Assembly (NCBI GenBank): GCA_016794035.1
Contig: JAEUHS010000074.1
Span: forward strand, 1 to 39,132
DNA from: Planctomycetota bacterium
GTDB lineage: Bacteria > Planctomycetota > UBA1135 > UBA2386
Length of the DNA: 39,132 bases
Direction of reading: 5' to 3'
Shown piece after piece: positions 19,385 through 28,405 of this stretch (position 1 is the stretch's first letter; each line of letters begins with the position of its first letter). The position numbers were made by a program, and so were the translations under genes. The notes under the pieces were generated by a model. The model ran no database searches and had not been told where the DNA came from. It saw only the letters and a program-made list of their open reading frames with translations.

Positions 19385-20698
19385 CTAGCGCGACATCTCG
19401 GCGAGCTTCGCCGCGGCCGTTCGCCGGACGGCCTCGCTGGTGCCGTTGTGCGCGACGTTGCGCAGGTGCGGTTCGAGGAACCGATCGAGCCCCGCCAGCA
19501 TCGCCGCGCCGCGCGCGTGCAGCGCCGCATCCGGCGAGGCCTCGTCGCACAGGGCCTGTTCGACGCGGTCCTGCGCCTCGGGCGTGATGTACTCGTGGCG
19601 ACCGACGAGCACGCGCACCAGCGAGCGTGGCTGCGGCTCGAGGGACAGCGGCAGCACCTCGTCGACGACCTCGCGCGGCAACAGGTGCACGATGCGCGCC
19701 CCGTCCTTCTGGAACCAGGAACGCGACCAGGTCGCGACCATCGCGCGCGCCTCGTCGGGGTAGAGGCCCTGTTCGACCAGCGCGCGCAGCACCGCGGCGC
19801 CGACGCGGCGGGAGAACTGCTCGCGATCGGCGATCCAGGCCGCGCCGGCGAGGTCGAAGTCCAGGTGGGCACCGTTCGCGATCGGCTGGCCGAGCGCGAA
19901 ACGACCGCCCGGTTCGCCGAGTTCGAGCGCGAGGCAGAACGGGATCGCATGCGCGCCCTGGTTGGCGAAGCGCACCTTGCCGCCGCGCGCGGCCGTGGTC
20001 GCGACCGGCGGCTGCCACCGGCCGAGGCCGCGGTAGAACAGATAGTGTTCGGCTTCGACGTGCGCCCCGGAGTTCGCCGGCGGCCGCGTGCGCACGTAGC
20101 AAGCGCTGGTCTGGCGCGCGAAGTGCCACGGGTCGTCGCTGGCCACCGCCGGGATCTCGGCCGGTGCGGCCTGCGAACGCGGCACGACGTCGATGTCCCA
20201 GCACAGGCTCGACCAGTCCTGTGCGCGCATGTCGACGAGTTCGCGGCGCGCGTCGGCGAGCCGCGGGAAGATCGTCGATGGCAGCGGGTAGAACTGCGTC
20301 ATCAGGCCCTGCCGGAACAGCACCGTGACGCGCGCCTGCAGCGGCTGGTCGGCGTGGAAGTAGATCACCGGCGTCTCCATCTTCTGGGTGACGTGGCTCG
20401 CCGGCAGCTTGCTGTCGCTGACGCCGGTCTCGGCGATCGTGCGCAGGTCGTGCACGAACGCCGGCAGGTGCTCCTCTTCGTGGTGCAGGCCCTCGAGCAC
20501 GATGCCGCGGCTGTCGGCCATGCTGGTGAACGTGCCCCACTCGTGGGCGACGTAGTCGGCGGTGGGGCCGTTCGCCGGCGCGGCGATGCCGAGGCACGCG
20601 CGGATCACCTCGACCCCGTCCTGGGCGGGCGTCGTCGACGTCAGGGTGGCGGTCGCCAGCAGCGCGGCGGCCAGGGAAAGCCGGGGCAGGGTGTGCAT
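19385..20698 (-). CDS. Secreted 'HEWGTF' protein of unknown function
   Basis: A 437-residue protein with an N-terminal signal peptide (LSLAAALLATATLTSTTPAQ). The mature start carries YVAHEWGTFTSMADSRG, a motif I recognise from conserved secreted proteins of planctomycetes and some myxobacteria with no assigned function. It continues with LEGLHHEEEHLPAFVH and QKMETPVIYFH. Several conserved His/Glu/Trp residues suggest a metal site, but this is inference. C-terminal residues about 270-437 include a Trp-rich region and helical, possibly HEAT-like segments. It is followed by the ECF sigma factor and FecR-like genes on the same strand, so it could be a target or sensor partner of that pair. Confidence 0.75.
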   Translation of the reverse strand: MHTLPRLSLAAALLATATLTSTTPAQDGVEVIRACLGIAAPANGPTADYVAHEWGTFTSMADSRGIVLEGLHHEEEHLPAFVHDLRTIAETGVSDSKLPASHVTQKMETPVIYFHADQPLQARVTVLFRQGLMTQFYPLPSTIFPRLADARRELVDMRAQDWSSLCWDIDVVPRSQAAPAEIPAVASDDPWHFARQTSACYVRTRPPANSGAHVEAEHYLFYRGLGRWQPPVATTAARGGKVRFANQGAHAIPFCLALELGEPGGRFALGQPIANGAHLDFDLAGAAWIADREQFSRRVGAAVLRALVEQGLYPDEARAMVATWSRSWFQKDGARIVHLLPREVVDEVLPLSLEPQPRSLVRVLVGRHEYITPEAQDRVEQALCDEASPDAALHARGAAMLAGLDRFLEPHLRNVAHNGTSEAVRRTAAAKLAEMSR

Positions 20699-20766
20699 GG
20701 GCGGCAGGACGCTGCGGCCGGTCGGGTGTTAGCGCGTCGCCGGGAACCGGGCCGATCCGCGGTCCC

Positions 20767-20788
20767 GGGCCGAAGGGCCGAAGGGCCG
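20767..20788. repeat. Short tandem repeat, 2.75 copies of GGGCCGAA
   Basis: Three consecutive GGGCCG(AA) units lie in the 126-bp gap between the divergent HEWGTF and CDP-alcohol phosphatidyltransferase genes. TTGCAA (20789-20794) directly follows and is a possible -35 box. Function unknown. Confidence 0.5.
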
Positions 20789-20824
20789 TTGCAAGGGCGG
20801 CGCGGGTCGCCAAGCTGAAGCTCC

Positions 20825-21436
20825 ATGCCGCGTCCGCCGATTCCCCGCTGGCTGCCGAACGCGATCTCGGTGCTGCGCGTGCTGCTGGTGCCGCTGTGGG
20901 CGTGGTGCGCGGAACACGCCAACCGCCTGTTCGAGGCCGGTGCCGACGGCAGCGAGGCGCGGTCGGCAGCGGCCCTGGTGCTGGTCACCATCGGCCTGTC
21001 GGACGCCCTGGACGGATGGCTCGCGCGCCGGTTCGCGCTGCAGAGCGGTCTCGGCGCCAACCTCGACGCGATCGCCGACAAGCTCGCGCAGATCGTGATG
21101 GTCACCTACCTGGCGCTGCGCCACGGGCCGGCGTTTCCGGCCCTCCCGCCGTGGTTCCTCGGCCTGCTGATCGCGCGCGACGCGCTGCTGGTGCTCGGCT
21201 GCTTCGCCATCTGGCGGCGCCGCGGGCGGGTCGAGACCGAGCACGGCTGGCACGGCAAGGCCGCCAGCCTCGGCCTGTTCGTGGTGCTGGTCGCGTGCAA
21301 CTTCGCCGTCGGCGACGCCGTCGCCGCGACGCTGGTCGGCGTCACCGCGGTGCTGGTCGTCGCCAGCACGACGATCTACACCTGCGACGGCGTGCGCCAG
21401 TTCCGCGGCCGATCCGGCGACGCTGCGGCATCGTGA
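20825..21436 (+). CDS. CDP-alcohol phosphatidyltransferase (PgsA-like)
   Basis: A 203-residue integral membrane enzyme that transfers a phosphatidyl group from a CDP-lipid to an alcohol. The full signature D-x2-DG-x2-AR-x8-G-x3-D-x3-D is present: Asp60, Asp63-Gly64, Ala67-Arg68, Gly77, Asp81 and Asp85. The N-terminus WLPNAISVLRVLLVPLWAW is typical of PgsA-type enzymes, and five or six membrane helices are predicted. The acceptor cannot be decided; glycerol-3-phosphate is most common. The ATG at 20825 is preceded by TTGCAA and, 17 bp later, a weak AAGCTG, so the message may have a very short leader. Confidence 0.9.
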   Translation: MPRPPIPRWLPNAISVLRVLLVPLWAWCAEHANRLFEAGADGSEARSAAALVLVTIGLSDALDGWLARRFALQSGLGANLDAIADKLAQIVMVTYLALRHGPAFPALPPWFLGLLIARDALLVLGCFAIWRRRGRVETEHGWHGKAASLGLFVVLVACNFAVGDAVAATLVGVTAVLVVASTTIYTCDGVRQFRGRSGDAAAS

Positions 21437-21462
21437 CGGCATGCCGGTCGGCCGGCAGACGG

Positions 21463-21468
21463 TACCAT
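21463..21468 (+). promoter_or_regulatory. Possible -10 hexamer TACCAT close to the mtfA start
   Basis: TACCAT ends 9 bp before the ATG at 21478, so a transcript from it would be leaderless or nearly so. No ribosome binding site is seen. Confidence 0.25.
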
Positions 21469-21477
21469 GCGCAGCGC

Positions 21478-22275
21478 ATGTCGTTCGACTGGTTGTTCCG
21501 GCCGCGGCGCCATGCGGCGCGCCGCGCACTGCTGGCGGCGCCGTTCCCCGCCGCCTGGCAGTCGATCCTCGACCGGCTGCCGTTCTACCGGCATCTCGAC
21601 GAGCGCGGCCAGCAGCGCATCCGCGACGACCTGCGCGTGCTGATCGCCGAGAAGAACTGGGAGGGCTGCGGCGGCCTCGTGCTGACCGACGAGATCCGGG
21701 TGACGATCGCCGCCCAGGCGAGCCTGCCGCTGCTGAACATCGAGCACGACTACTATCCGGATGTGCTGTCGATCCTGGTCTACCCCGGCACCTACCGCAC
21801 GATGCCGCACGCCGACGCGAACGGCATCGTCCAGGAGGGGCAGCCGAACCTCGGCGAAGCGTGGCGCGGTGGACCGGTGATCCTGGCGTGGGACGCGGCC
21901 GAGGGTGGCGCACTGCATCCGCGCGACGGCCACAGCCTCGTGCTGCACGAGTTCGCGCACAAACTCGACATGCTCGACGGCCTGGCCGACGGCACGCCGC
22001 CGCTGAAGGACCGCGGTGCGTTCGCCGCCTGGGTCGCCACGATGTCCGCCGAGTTCACCCGCTTGCGCACCGCCGCGGCCAACGGCACGGCAACGCTGCT
22101 CGACCAGTACGGAGCCACCAACCCGGCCGAGTTCTTCGCCGTGGCGACCGAGTGCTTCTTCGAGCGGGGCCGGGAGTTGCTGCAGCAGCACCCGTCGCTG
22201 TACGGCGTGCTGCGCGACTACTACCAGCAGGATCCGGCGGCGCGGACGGGGCCGGCAGCCGACGAGCCGCGGTGA
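21478..22275 (+). CDS. mtfA: M90-family zinc metallopeptidase (MtfA)
   Basis: A 265-residue protein of the MtfA (DgsA anti-repressor) family. The N-terminus (FDWLFRPRR...LPFYRHLDERGQQRIR) and the EKNWEGCGGLVLTDEIRVTIAAQA segment match family landmarks. The zinc motif is H157-E-F-A-H161 in LVLHEFAHKLDMLDG, and NPAEFFAVATECFFE supplies the downstream Glu ligand. In E. coli MtfA is an aminopeptidase that binds the Mlc repressor and so influences glucose PTS genes; no Mlc is visible here, so the role is open. It is followed with a short gap or overlap by the cyclodeaminase-like gene. Confidence 0.92.
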   Translation: MSFDWLFRPRRHAARRALLAAPFPAAWQSILDRLPFYRHLDERGQQRIRDDLRVLIAEKNWEGCGGLVLTDEIRVTIAAQASLPLLNIEHDYYPDVLSILVYPGTYRTMPHADANGIVQEGQPNLGEAWRGGPVILAWDAAEGGALHPRDGHSLVLHEFAHKLDMLDGLADGTPPLKDRGAFAAWVATMSAEFTRLRTAAANGTATLLDQYGATNPAEFFAVATECFFERGRELLQQHPSLYGVLRDYYQQDPAARTGPAADEPR

Positions 22276-22307
22276 GTGCGTGGTGGCGCGGCCCGCATCG
22301 CGGCAAC

Positions 22308-22883
22308 ATGCTGACCGCCGTGTCCGAACCGAAGCCGTCCCGTTCCCTCGTCGATGGCGCCGACCGCGCCTGCCGTGACCTGGTCGCAGCCATCGTCGGC
22401 CCCGATGCCACACCGGCGGGCGGCGCCGCCGGCGTGACCGCGATCGCGATGGGGGTGGCCCTCGCGACCAAGGTGCTGCGCTTCACTGCGGCGGTGCCGG
22501 CCGAACTGGCCGAGGTCGGCCCCCGCCTGGAGGCGCTGCTCGCGCAGCTGCTGCCGGAGTTCGCGATCGACTGTCGCGCGTTCATGCAGCTGCTCGGCGC
22601 CTTCCGGCTGCCGCGCGACGATCCGGAGCGTGCCGGCGTCGTGCGCGGCGCCTGGGTCGCGGCGACCGAGGCACCGGTCCGGGTCGCCGCGCTCGCACAC
22701 GAAGTCGACGGCCTGCTCGCGCGTTGCGTCGGCCGCGTCAACCCCAATCTCGCCGGTGATCTCGCTGCGGCGCGCGAACTGGTCGGCGCCGGTCGGCGCA
22801 TCGCGAGCGCCAATGCACGTGAGAACGCTCAGCGTCTGCCACCGGAGATGGCGGCCGGCCTGCTGCGGCGGCTGCCGGCGTAG
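22308..22883 (+). CDS. Cyclodeaminase/cyclohydrolase-family protein (FTCD C-terminal-like)
   Basis: A 191-residue all-helical protein of the formiminotransferase-cyclodeaminase C-terminal family. Visible landmarks are ATPAGGAAGVTAIAMGVALATKV (position of the PxPGGGSAAA loop), then DCRAFMQLLGAFRLPR, TEAPVRVAALAHEV and NPNLAGDLAAARELVGAG. Relatives bind folate and act as cyclodeaminase or methenyl-tetrahydrofolate cyclohydrolase. The loop here has fewer glycines (AGGAAG), so activity is uncertain. The start is unclear: ATG 22308 is used, but an in-frame GTG at 22272 overlaps the mtfA stop and could be translationally coupled. Confidence 0.75.
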   Translation: MLTAVSEPKPSRSLVDGADRACRDLVAAIVGPDATPAGGAAGVTAIAMGVALATKVLRFTAAVPAELAEVGPRLEALLAQLLPEFAIDCRAFMQLLGAFRLPRDDPERAGVVRGAWVAATEAPVRVAALAHEVDGLLARCVGRVNPNLAGDLAAARELVGAGRRIASANARENAQRLPPEMAAGLLRRLPA

Positions 22884-22931
22884 CGCGTCGTCGTCCGGGC
22901 ACGCGGTCTCCGCGCCGCGCCGCCGCGCGGG

Positions 22932-22962
22932 AACCGGCGCCGGGCTCGCGCGCGGGCCGGTT
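22932..22962. terminator. Possible terminator hairpin between convergent genes
   Basis: AACCGGC (22932-22938) pairs with GCCGGTT (22956-22962) across a GC-rich 17-nt loop, in the 83-bp gap between the convergent cyclodeaminase-like and norR genes. No T tract on either side. Confidence 0.35.
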
Positions 22963-22966
22963 GCGT

Positions 22967-24520
<1,554 letters not shown>

Positions 24521-24521
24521 C

Positions 24522-24546
24522 GTTCCGAGAACGGCGTTCAAGAAAC
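24522..24546. promoter_or_regulatory. Two candidate NorR sites (GTTC-N3-(G/A)AAC)
   Basis: GTTCCGAGAAC (24522-24532, a perfect GTTC/GAAC palindrome) and GTTCAAGAAAC (24536-24546, near palindrome) are spaced 14 bp apart. Both fit the GT-N7-AC core reported for E. coli NorR. They lie between the norR -10 candidate and its ATG, and about 150-175 bp upstream of the sigma-54-like promoter, a suitable enhancer distance. Assignment is inference. Confidence 0.35.
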
Positions 24547-24549
24547 GAG

Positions 24550-24555
24550 AACATA
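24550..24555 (-). promoter_or_regulatory. Possible -10 hexamer TATGTT for norR
   Basis: TATGTT on the minus strand lies about 30 bp upstream of the norR ATG. The candidate NorR sites lie just downstream of it, so bound NorR could block its own transcription. Confidence 0.35.
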
Positions 24556-24581
24556 TCCGTTATCAGATCGTTGACGACAGG

Positions 24582-24693
24582 GCTGAGGACTTGCGTGCAG
24601 CTTCTTCACTGAGAAGATCCCAAGCAGCATCCACGAAACAGTTTGTGACCATTTGCTGGATCGAGTCGCTGCCGCTGCACGCAAGTCCTCAGC
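24582..24693. repeat. 112-bp element with perfect 20-bp inverted termini
   Basis: The left arm GCTGAGGACTTGCGTGCAGC (24582-24601) and the right arm (24674-24693) are exact reverse complements, separated by 72 bp of relatively AT-rich DNA. A small inner hairpin CTTCT/AGAAG is at 24601-24616. There is no open frame inside and no clear target-site duplication. It fills most of the norR-ytfE intergenic region and ends one base before the sigma-54-like promoter. It could be a MITE-like remnant, a cruciform regulatory element or a paired protein-binding site. Confidence 0.85.
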
Positions 24694-24694
24694 G

Positions 24695-24709
24695 GGGTAT
24701 GGCGGTTGC
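24695..24709 (+). promoter_or_regulatory. Sigma-54-type -24/-12 promoter for ytfE
   Basis: GGGTATG-N4-TTGC matches the -24/-12 consensus (TGGCACG-N4-TTGC) with GG at 24696-24697 and GC at 24708-24709, exactly 10 bp apart. Transcription from it would begin near 24721, next to the ytfE ATG at 24722, which implies a nearly leaderless message. The divergent NorR gene supports the assignment. Confidence 0.5.
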
Positions 24710-24721
24710 CATGGGTCGGGC

Positions 24722-25399
24722 ATGAGTCCGACCACAATCGTTCATGCGACCGACACCCTGGCGCAGCTCGCGACCCGTCGCGCTGGCGCCTCCCGGGTGT
24801 TCCATCGCCACAACCTCGACTTCTGCTGCCACGGCCAGATCCGTCTCGACGAGGCGTGCGCGAAGAAGGGGCTCGACGTCGACGCCCTGATCCGCGAGAT
24901 CGAAGCCGAGGCGAGCCACGCCGCTCCGCTCGAGCCGTGGCAGGAGCGCGCCATCCCCGAGTTGATCGCGCACATCGTGACCCGCTACCACGAGCCGCAT
25001 CGGCAGGAGTTGCCGCGTCTGTTGGCGATGGCCGAACGGGTCGAGAAGGTCCACGGCGACAAGCCGACCTGTCCGCGTGGCCTCGCCGCACTGCTCGCGG
25101 GACTGGCTGGCGAACTGGCGCAGCACATGCAGAAGGAGGAGCAGATCCTGTTTCCGATGCTCGCGCGCGGCGAGGGCGCGAATGCCACGCGGCCGATCCA
25201 GGTCATGGAGCAGGAGCACGAAGACGCCGGCGCCGTGCTCGCGGCCATGCGCGCGCTGGCCACCGACTACCAGCCGCCGGTCGACGCGTGTGGCACCTGG
25301 CGAGCCCTGTATCTGGGCCTCGACGAGTTCGAGCGCGAGCTGATGCAGCACGTGCACCTCGAGAACTACGTGCTGTTCCCGCGCGCGATGCGGAGCTGA
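24722..25399 (+). CDS. ytfE: Iron-sulfur cluster repair di-iron protein (YtfE/Ric)
   Basis: A 225-residue protein that repairs Fe-S clusters damaged by nitrosative or oxidative stress and can react with NO. The N-terminal ScdA-type domain has VFHRHNLDFCCHGQIRL with the conserved double Cys. The hemerythrin-like domain supplies iron ligands in RYHEPHRQEL, HMQKEEQILFP, MEQEHEDAG and HVHLENYVLFPRA. ATG 24722 gives the usual length of N-terminus before the DxCC motif; an upstream ATG at 24711 is out of frame. It is divergent from norR and followed 7 bp later by fdxA, forming a NO-response operon with a sigma-54-like promoter. Confidence 0.93.
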   Translation: MSPTTIVHATDTLAQLATRRAGASRVFHRHNLDFCCHGQIRLDEACAKKGLDVDALIREIEAEASHAAPLEPWQERAIPELIAHIVTRYHEPHRQELPRLLAMAERVEKVHGDKPTCPRGLAALLAGLAGELAQHMQKEEQILFPMLARGEGANATRPIQVMEQEHEDAGAVLAAMRALATDYQPPVDACGTWRALYLGLDEFERELMQHVHLENYVLFPRAMRS

Positions 25400-25406
25400 G
25401 GCCCTC

Positions 25407-25745
25407 GTGACCCACGTCGTCGCCGAGCCCTGCGTGCGCTGCAAGTACACCGACTGCGTCGAGGTGTGTCCCGTCGACGCCTTCCGCGAGGGGCAGAACT
25501 GCCTCGTGATCGACCCGGACGAGTGCATCGATTGCACGCTGTGCGTGGCACAGTGTCCGGTCGGTGCGATCAGCATCGACAGCGACCTGCCACCGCAGTG
25601 GGCGGAGTGGCTTGCGCTCAACGCCCGGCTCAGCAAGCTCTGGCCGATGATCACGAAGCGCAAGGCGCCGCCCGCCGACCACGCACACTGGGCCGCCGTC
25701 GAGTCGAAGCGAAGCGAACTGTCCGAGCGGCCCGGCGGCGCCTGA
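25407..25745 (+). CDS. fdxA: Seven-iron ferredoxin (FdxA type)
   Basis: A 112-residue ferredoxin carrying one 3Fe-4S and one 4Fe-4S cluster. The Cys pattern C9-x2-C12-x4-C17-x3-C21-P and C40-x2-C43-x2-C46-x3-C50-P matches FdxA (VRCKYTDCVEVCPVDAF and ECIDCTLCVAQCP). A longer, Pro/Lys-rich C-terminal tail follows, as in other FdxA proteins. The start is GTG at 25407, 7 bp after the ytfE stop. Co-transcription with ytfE suggests it supplies electrons for cluster repair or NO detoxification; that role is inference from position. Confidence 0.93.
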   Translation: MTHVVAEPCVRCKYTDCVEVCPVDAFREGQNCLVIDPDECIDCTLCVAQCPVGAISIDSDLPPQWAEWLALNARLSKLWPMITKRKAPPADHAHWAAVESKRSELSERPGGA

Positions 25746-25896
25746 ATCGCGCCGGCGTGATCGGCCGCGCCGATGCCAGGTCGGCGGTGCACGGGGCTCG
25801 GGCATTTCGCCGCAGTGGGAGCGCAGGCGGCGGCACGCCGGGGGGCTTCGGGTCGCGGACGTCTCGCGCGGATCTGCAACCGACCGGAAGGCTCGC

Positions 25897-25902
25897 TACG
25901 AT
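25897..25902 (+). promoter_or_regulatory. Possible -10 hexamer TACGAT
   Basis: TACGAT lies 48 bp before the GTG at 25951. The same hexamer occurs at 28735-28740 upstream of the beta-propeller gene. Confidence 0.3.
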
Positions 25903-25950
25903 CCGCCGTCTGCGTGACCCGCAGTTGCCTACGCACGAAGGAGGAGATGC

Positions 25951-27261
25951 GTGAGCCCCACCTGTCTTGCTGCGCTGTTGCCGTTGCTGATCCCGACGAT
26001 CGCGCTGTCCCAGGCCCCTGGGACCTCGCCGCCGGCGTCGAAGGACGCCGCGACGATCCACTGGGAGACCGACTACGACGCCGCCGTCACGCGCGCTAGC
26101 ACCGAGAAGCGGCCGCTGTTCGTCGCCTTCCTGATGGACGACGAGCCCGCCAACGACCAGACGGTCAAGGAGCACTACCAGGACCCGCAGATCGTCAAGC
26201 TGCTCGAGCGCTTCGTCTGTCTGGTCGGCTGCGTCGGCGAGCACCCAGGCACGGATCCGGGTTGCGCGAAGTTCCCCGGCCTCGAGTGCCAGCACCACCA
26301 GGCCATCGAGAAGAAGGCGCGGGCGCGCTGGCTCGTCGGTGACTTGGTCTGCACGCCGCAGCACGTGTTCTGCGATCCGCAGGGCAACGTCGTGCACCGC
26401 AAGGTCTACCTCGTGTCGAAGGCGACGCTGGCGAAGTGTCTGCTGCTGACGCTCGAAGCCAGCGGTGTCGAAACCGCCGGCCTCAAGGTCGACTTCGGCA
26501 AGGCCGGCGACGACGCGCTGCCGGACGCGGAGCGGGCCAACGTCAACACCTGGCTCGCGGACCTCGACAGCCGCAACCTCGAGGTGCGCGAGGCCGCGCT
26601 GCGCGGGCTCGGCGCGGCCGACGATCCGCGCGCGCTGCCGGCGGTGTTGAAGTGCTGTGGGTCGAAGAACGACGACGCGACGCGGCTGGCGGCGATCGCC
26701 GCGTTGGGCCGCAAGGGCAACTACCTGGCGGTCGAACCGCTGGCGGCGCTGCTGAAGGACGGCAAGGCGCCGATCCTGGGTCAGGTCGCGCAGGCGCTCG
26801 ACACGATCCAGATGCCCGCAGCCGTGCCGCCGCTGTTGGCGGCGATCAAGAAGGAGAAGCGCGACCGCGTGCTCGGGGCGCTGTTGCGCGCGGCGGCGCA
26901 TTCGCAGCCCGGCAACGTCGAGGTGCGTGCCATCTGCCTGAAACACCTGAAGGGTGCCTCGGCGCAGTTGCGTGCCAGTCTGCTGGTCTCGCTCGGTCGG
27001 CTCGATCCCGACGCGAAGACCTGTGCGGCGCTGGTGCCGCTGCTGGAGAGCCGCAACCAGAACACCCGCGGGCTCGCCGCCTGGGCGCTCGGCAACCAGT
27101 GCAGCGCCGCCGCCCTCGAGGCGCTCAACAAGCTGCAGAACGAGGAGAAGACGCCGGAGATCCAGAAGCTGCTCGGTCCGGCGATCCGCCGCGCGCGCGG
27201 CGAGGCGGTCGAGGGCTACGACACGCAGTACTCGACGTTCTTCTCGGACTACGCCTTCTGA
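25951..27261 (+). CDS. Secreted thioredoxin-fold-like/HEAT-repeat protein
   Basis: A 436-residue exported protein. A signal peptide (CLAALLPLLIPTIALSQAPG) is followed by a region (about 35-175) that looks like a thioredoxin-related fold: TRASTEKRPLFVAFLMDD near the start and TPQHVFCDPQGNVVHRK near the end. It lacks a CxxC redox motif. Residues about 195-410 are HEAT/PBS-type helical repeats (LEVREAALRGLGAADDPRALPAVL, ATRLAAIAALGRKG). The GTG at 25951 is chosen because AAGGAGGAG (25938-25946) is 4 bp upstream; the ATG at 25947 is in another frame. Probably a scaffold or sensor outside the membrane; partner unknown. Confidence 0.8.
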   Translation: MSPTCLAALLPLLIPTIALSQAPGTSPPASKDAATIHWETDYDAAVTRASTEKRPLFVAFLMDDEPANDQTVKEHYQDPQIVKLLERFVCLVGCVGEHPGTDPGCAKFPGLECQHHQAIEKKARARWLVGDLVCTPQHVFCDPQGNVVHRKVYLVSKATLAKCLLLTLEASGVETAGLKVDFGKAGDDALPDAERANVNTWLADLDSRNLEVREAALRGLGAADDPRALPAVLKCCGSKNDDATRLAAIAALGRKGNYLAVEPLAALLKDGKAPILGQVAQALDTIQMPAAVPPLLAAIKKEKRDRVLGALLRAAAHSQPGNVEVRAICLKHLKGASAQLRASLLVSLGRLDPDAKTCAALVPLLESRNQNTRGLAAWALGNQCSAAALEALNKLQNEEKTPEIQKLLGPAIRRARGEAVEGYDTQYSTFFSDYAF

Positions 27262-27262
27262 T

Positions 27263-27289
27263 CGGGACCGCGCCTGCGGCGCGGGCCCG
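27263..27289 (+). terminator. Strong hairpin directly after the HEAT-repeat gene
   Basis: CCGCGCC (27268-27274) pairs with GGCGCGG (27278-27284) around a TGC loop. An outer CGGG/CCCG pairing extends it to 27263-27289 with one mismatch. It begins two bases after the stop codon. No T tract. Confidence 0.5.
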
Positions 27290-27304
27290 ACCAGGACGCT
27301 CCCT

Positions 27305-27321
27305 GCGCGCCTGCGGCGCGC
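27305..27321 (+). terminator. Second hairpin with the same TGC loop
   Basis: GCGCGCC (27305-27311) pairs with GGCGCGC (27315-27321) around TGC, a near copy of the hairpin at 27263-27289. Copies of TGATCGG flank the pair (27259, 27333 and 27359), so the block may have arisen by tandem duplication. Confidence 0.45.
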
Positions 27322-27424
27322 TGGGTCGGTTCTGATCGGTGGGGGCGCCGTGGCGTCGTGATCGGTGTGCGGCGCTGACGATTCGCCGCTGGCGAACCCG
27401 AAGCGAACGCGTCAGCATCCCGGC

Positions 27425-28405
27425 ATGAAGCGCACGACCGTCACGACGCGGCAGCGTCTCGTCGACCTGTTCCCGCCGATCGAACCGTTCGCCGAGGGCA
27501 AGCTGAAGGTCTCCAAGCTGCACACCATCCACTACGAGCAGTGCGGCAACCCGAAGGGCAAGCCGGTGGTGTTCCTGCACGGCGGCCCCGGCGGCGGCAT
27601 CGACCCGATCTACCGCCGCTACTTCGACCCGAAGCAGTGGCGCATCGTGCTGTTCGACCAGCGCGGCTGCGGCAAGAGCCGGCCGTTCGCCGAGCTGCGC
27701 GAGAACACCACCTGGGATCTCGTCGCCGACATCGAGCAGTTGCGCGTGCACCTCGGCATCGAGCGCTGGGCCGTGTTCGGCGGCAGCTGGGGCAGCACGC
27801 TGGCGCTCGCCTACGCCGAGACGCACCCCAAGCGCGTCGTCGCGATGTCGCTGCGCGGCATCTTCATGCTGCGCCGCAGCGAGCTGCTGTGGTTCTATCA
27901 GGAGGGCGCGAGCCACATCTTCCCGGACGCTTGGGAGAGCTACCTCGCGCCGATCCCGCCGCGCGAGCGCGGCGACATGATGCAGGCCTACTACAAGCGA
28001 CTGACCAGCAAGGACAAGAAGGTGCGCAAGCAGGCGGCGAAGGCGTGGTCGGTGTGGGAGGGCAGCACCAGCAAGCTGTACACCGACCCGGCGCTGGTGA
28101 AGAAGTTCGGCGGCGGCCGCTTCGCCGACGCGTTCGCGCGCATCGAGGCGCACTACTTCGTGAACGGGGGCTTCTTCGAGCGCGACGACCAGCTGCTGCG
28201 CAACGTCAAGCGCCTGCGCCACATCCCGGCCGTGATCGTGCAGGGGCGCTACGACGTCGTCTGCCCGGCCAGGTCGGCCTGGGACCTGCACCGCGCGTGG
28301 CCCGAGGCAGAGCTGGTGATGGTGCACGATGCCGGCCACTCGATGACCGAGCCCGGCATCCGCAGCGCGCTGATCGAGGCGACGGATCGCTTCGCGAAGC
28401 TGTAG
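27425..28405 (+). CDS. pip: Proline iminopeptidase (alpha/beta hydrolase, S33)
   Basis: A 326-residue cytosolic peptidase that removes N-terminal proline from peptides. HGGPGGGIDP (about 52-61) forms the oxyanion region, and the nucleophile Ser121 is in GGSWGSTLAL. DQRGCGKSRP and NTTWDLVADIEQLR are family signatures. The catalytic Asp lies in GRYDVVCP and His in DAGHSMTEPG. Length and motif order match bacterial Pip of the AlgI-unrelated S33 type; activity looks intact. ATG 27425 gives the usual N-terminus (LFPPIEPF); an upstream start at 27365 would add about 20 unlikely residues. It stands as a single gene after a double hairpin. Confidence 0.95.
   Translation: MKRTTVTTRQRLVDLFPPIEPFAEGKLKVSKLHTIHYEQCGNPKGKPVVFLHGGPGGGIDPIYRRYFDPKQWRIVLFDQRGCGKSRPFAELRENTTWDLVADIEQLRVHLGIERWAVFGGSWGSTLALAYAETHPKRVVAMSLRGIFMLRRSELLWFYQEGASHIFPDAWESYLAPIPPRERGDMMQAYYKRLTSKDKKVRKQAAKAWSVWEGSTSKLYTDPALVKKFGGGRFADAFARIEAHYFVNGGFFERDDQLLRNVKRLRHIPAVIVQGRYDVVCPARSAWDLHRAWPEAELVMVHDAGHSMTEPGIRSALIEATDRFAKL

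Noticed and set aside
24653..24721. Earlier start for ytfE inside the inverted repeat element
   Set aside because: It would place the sigma-54-like promoter and the right arm of the repeat inside the coding sequence and adds residues absent from the family.
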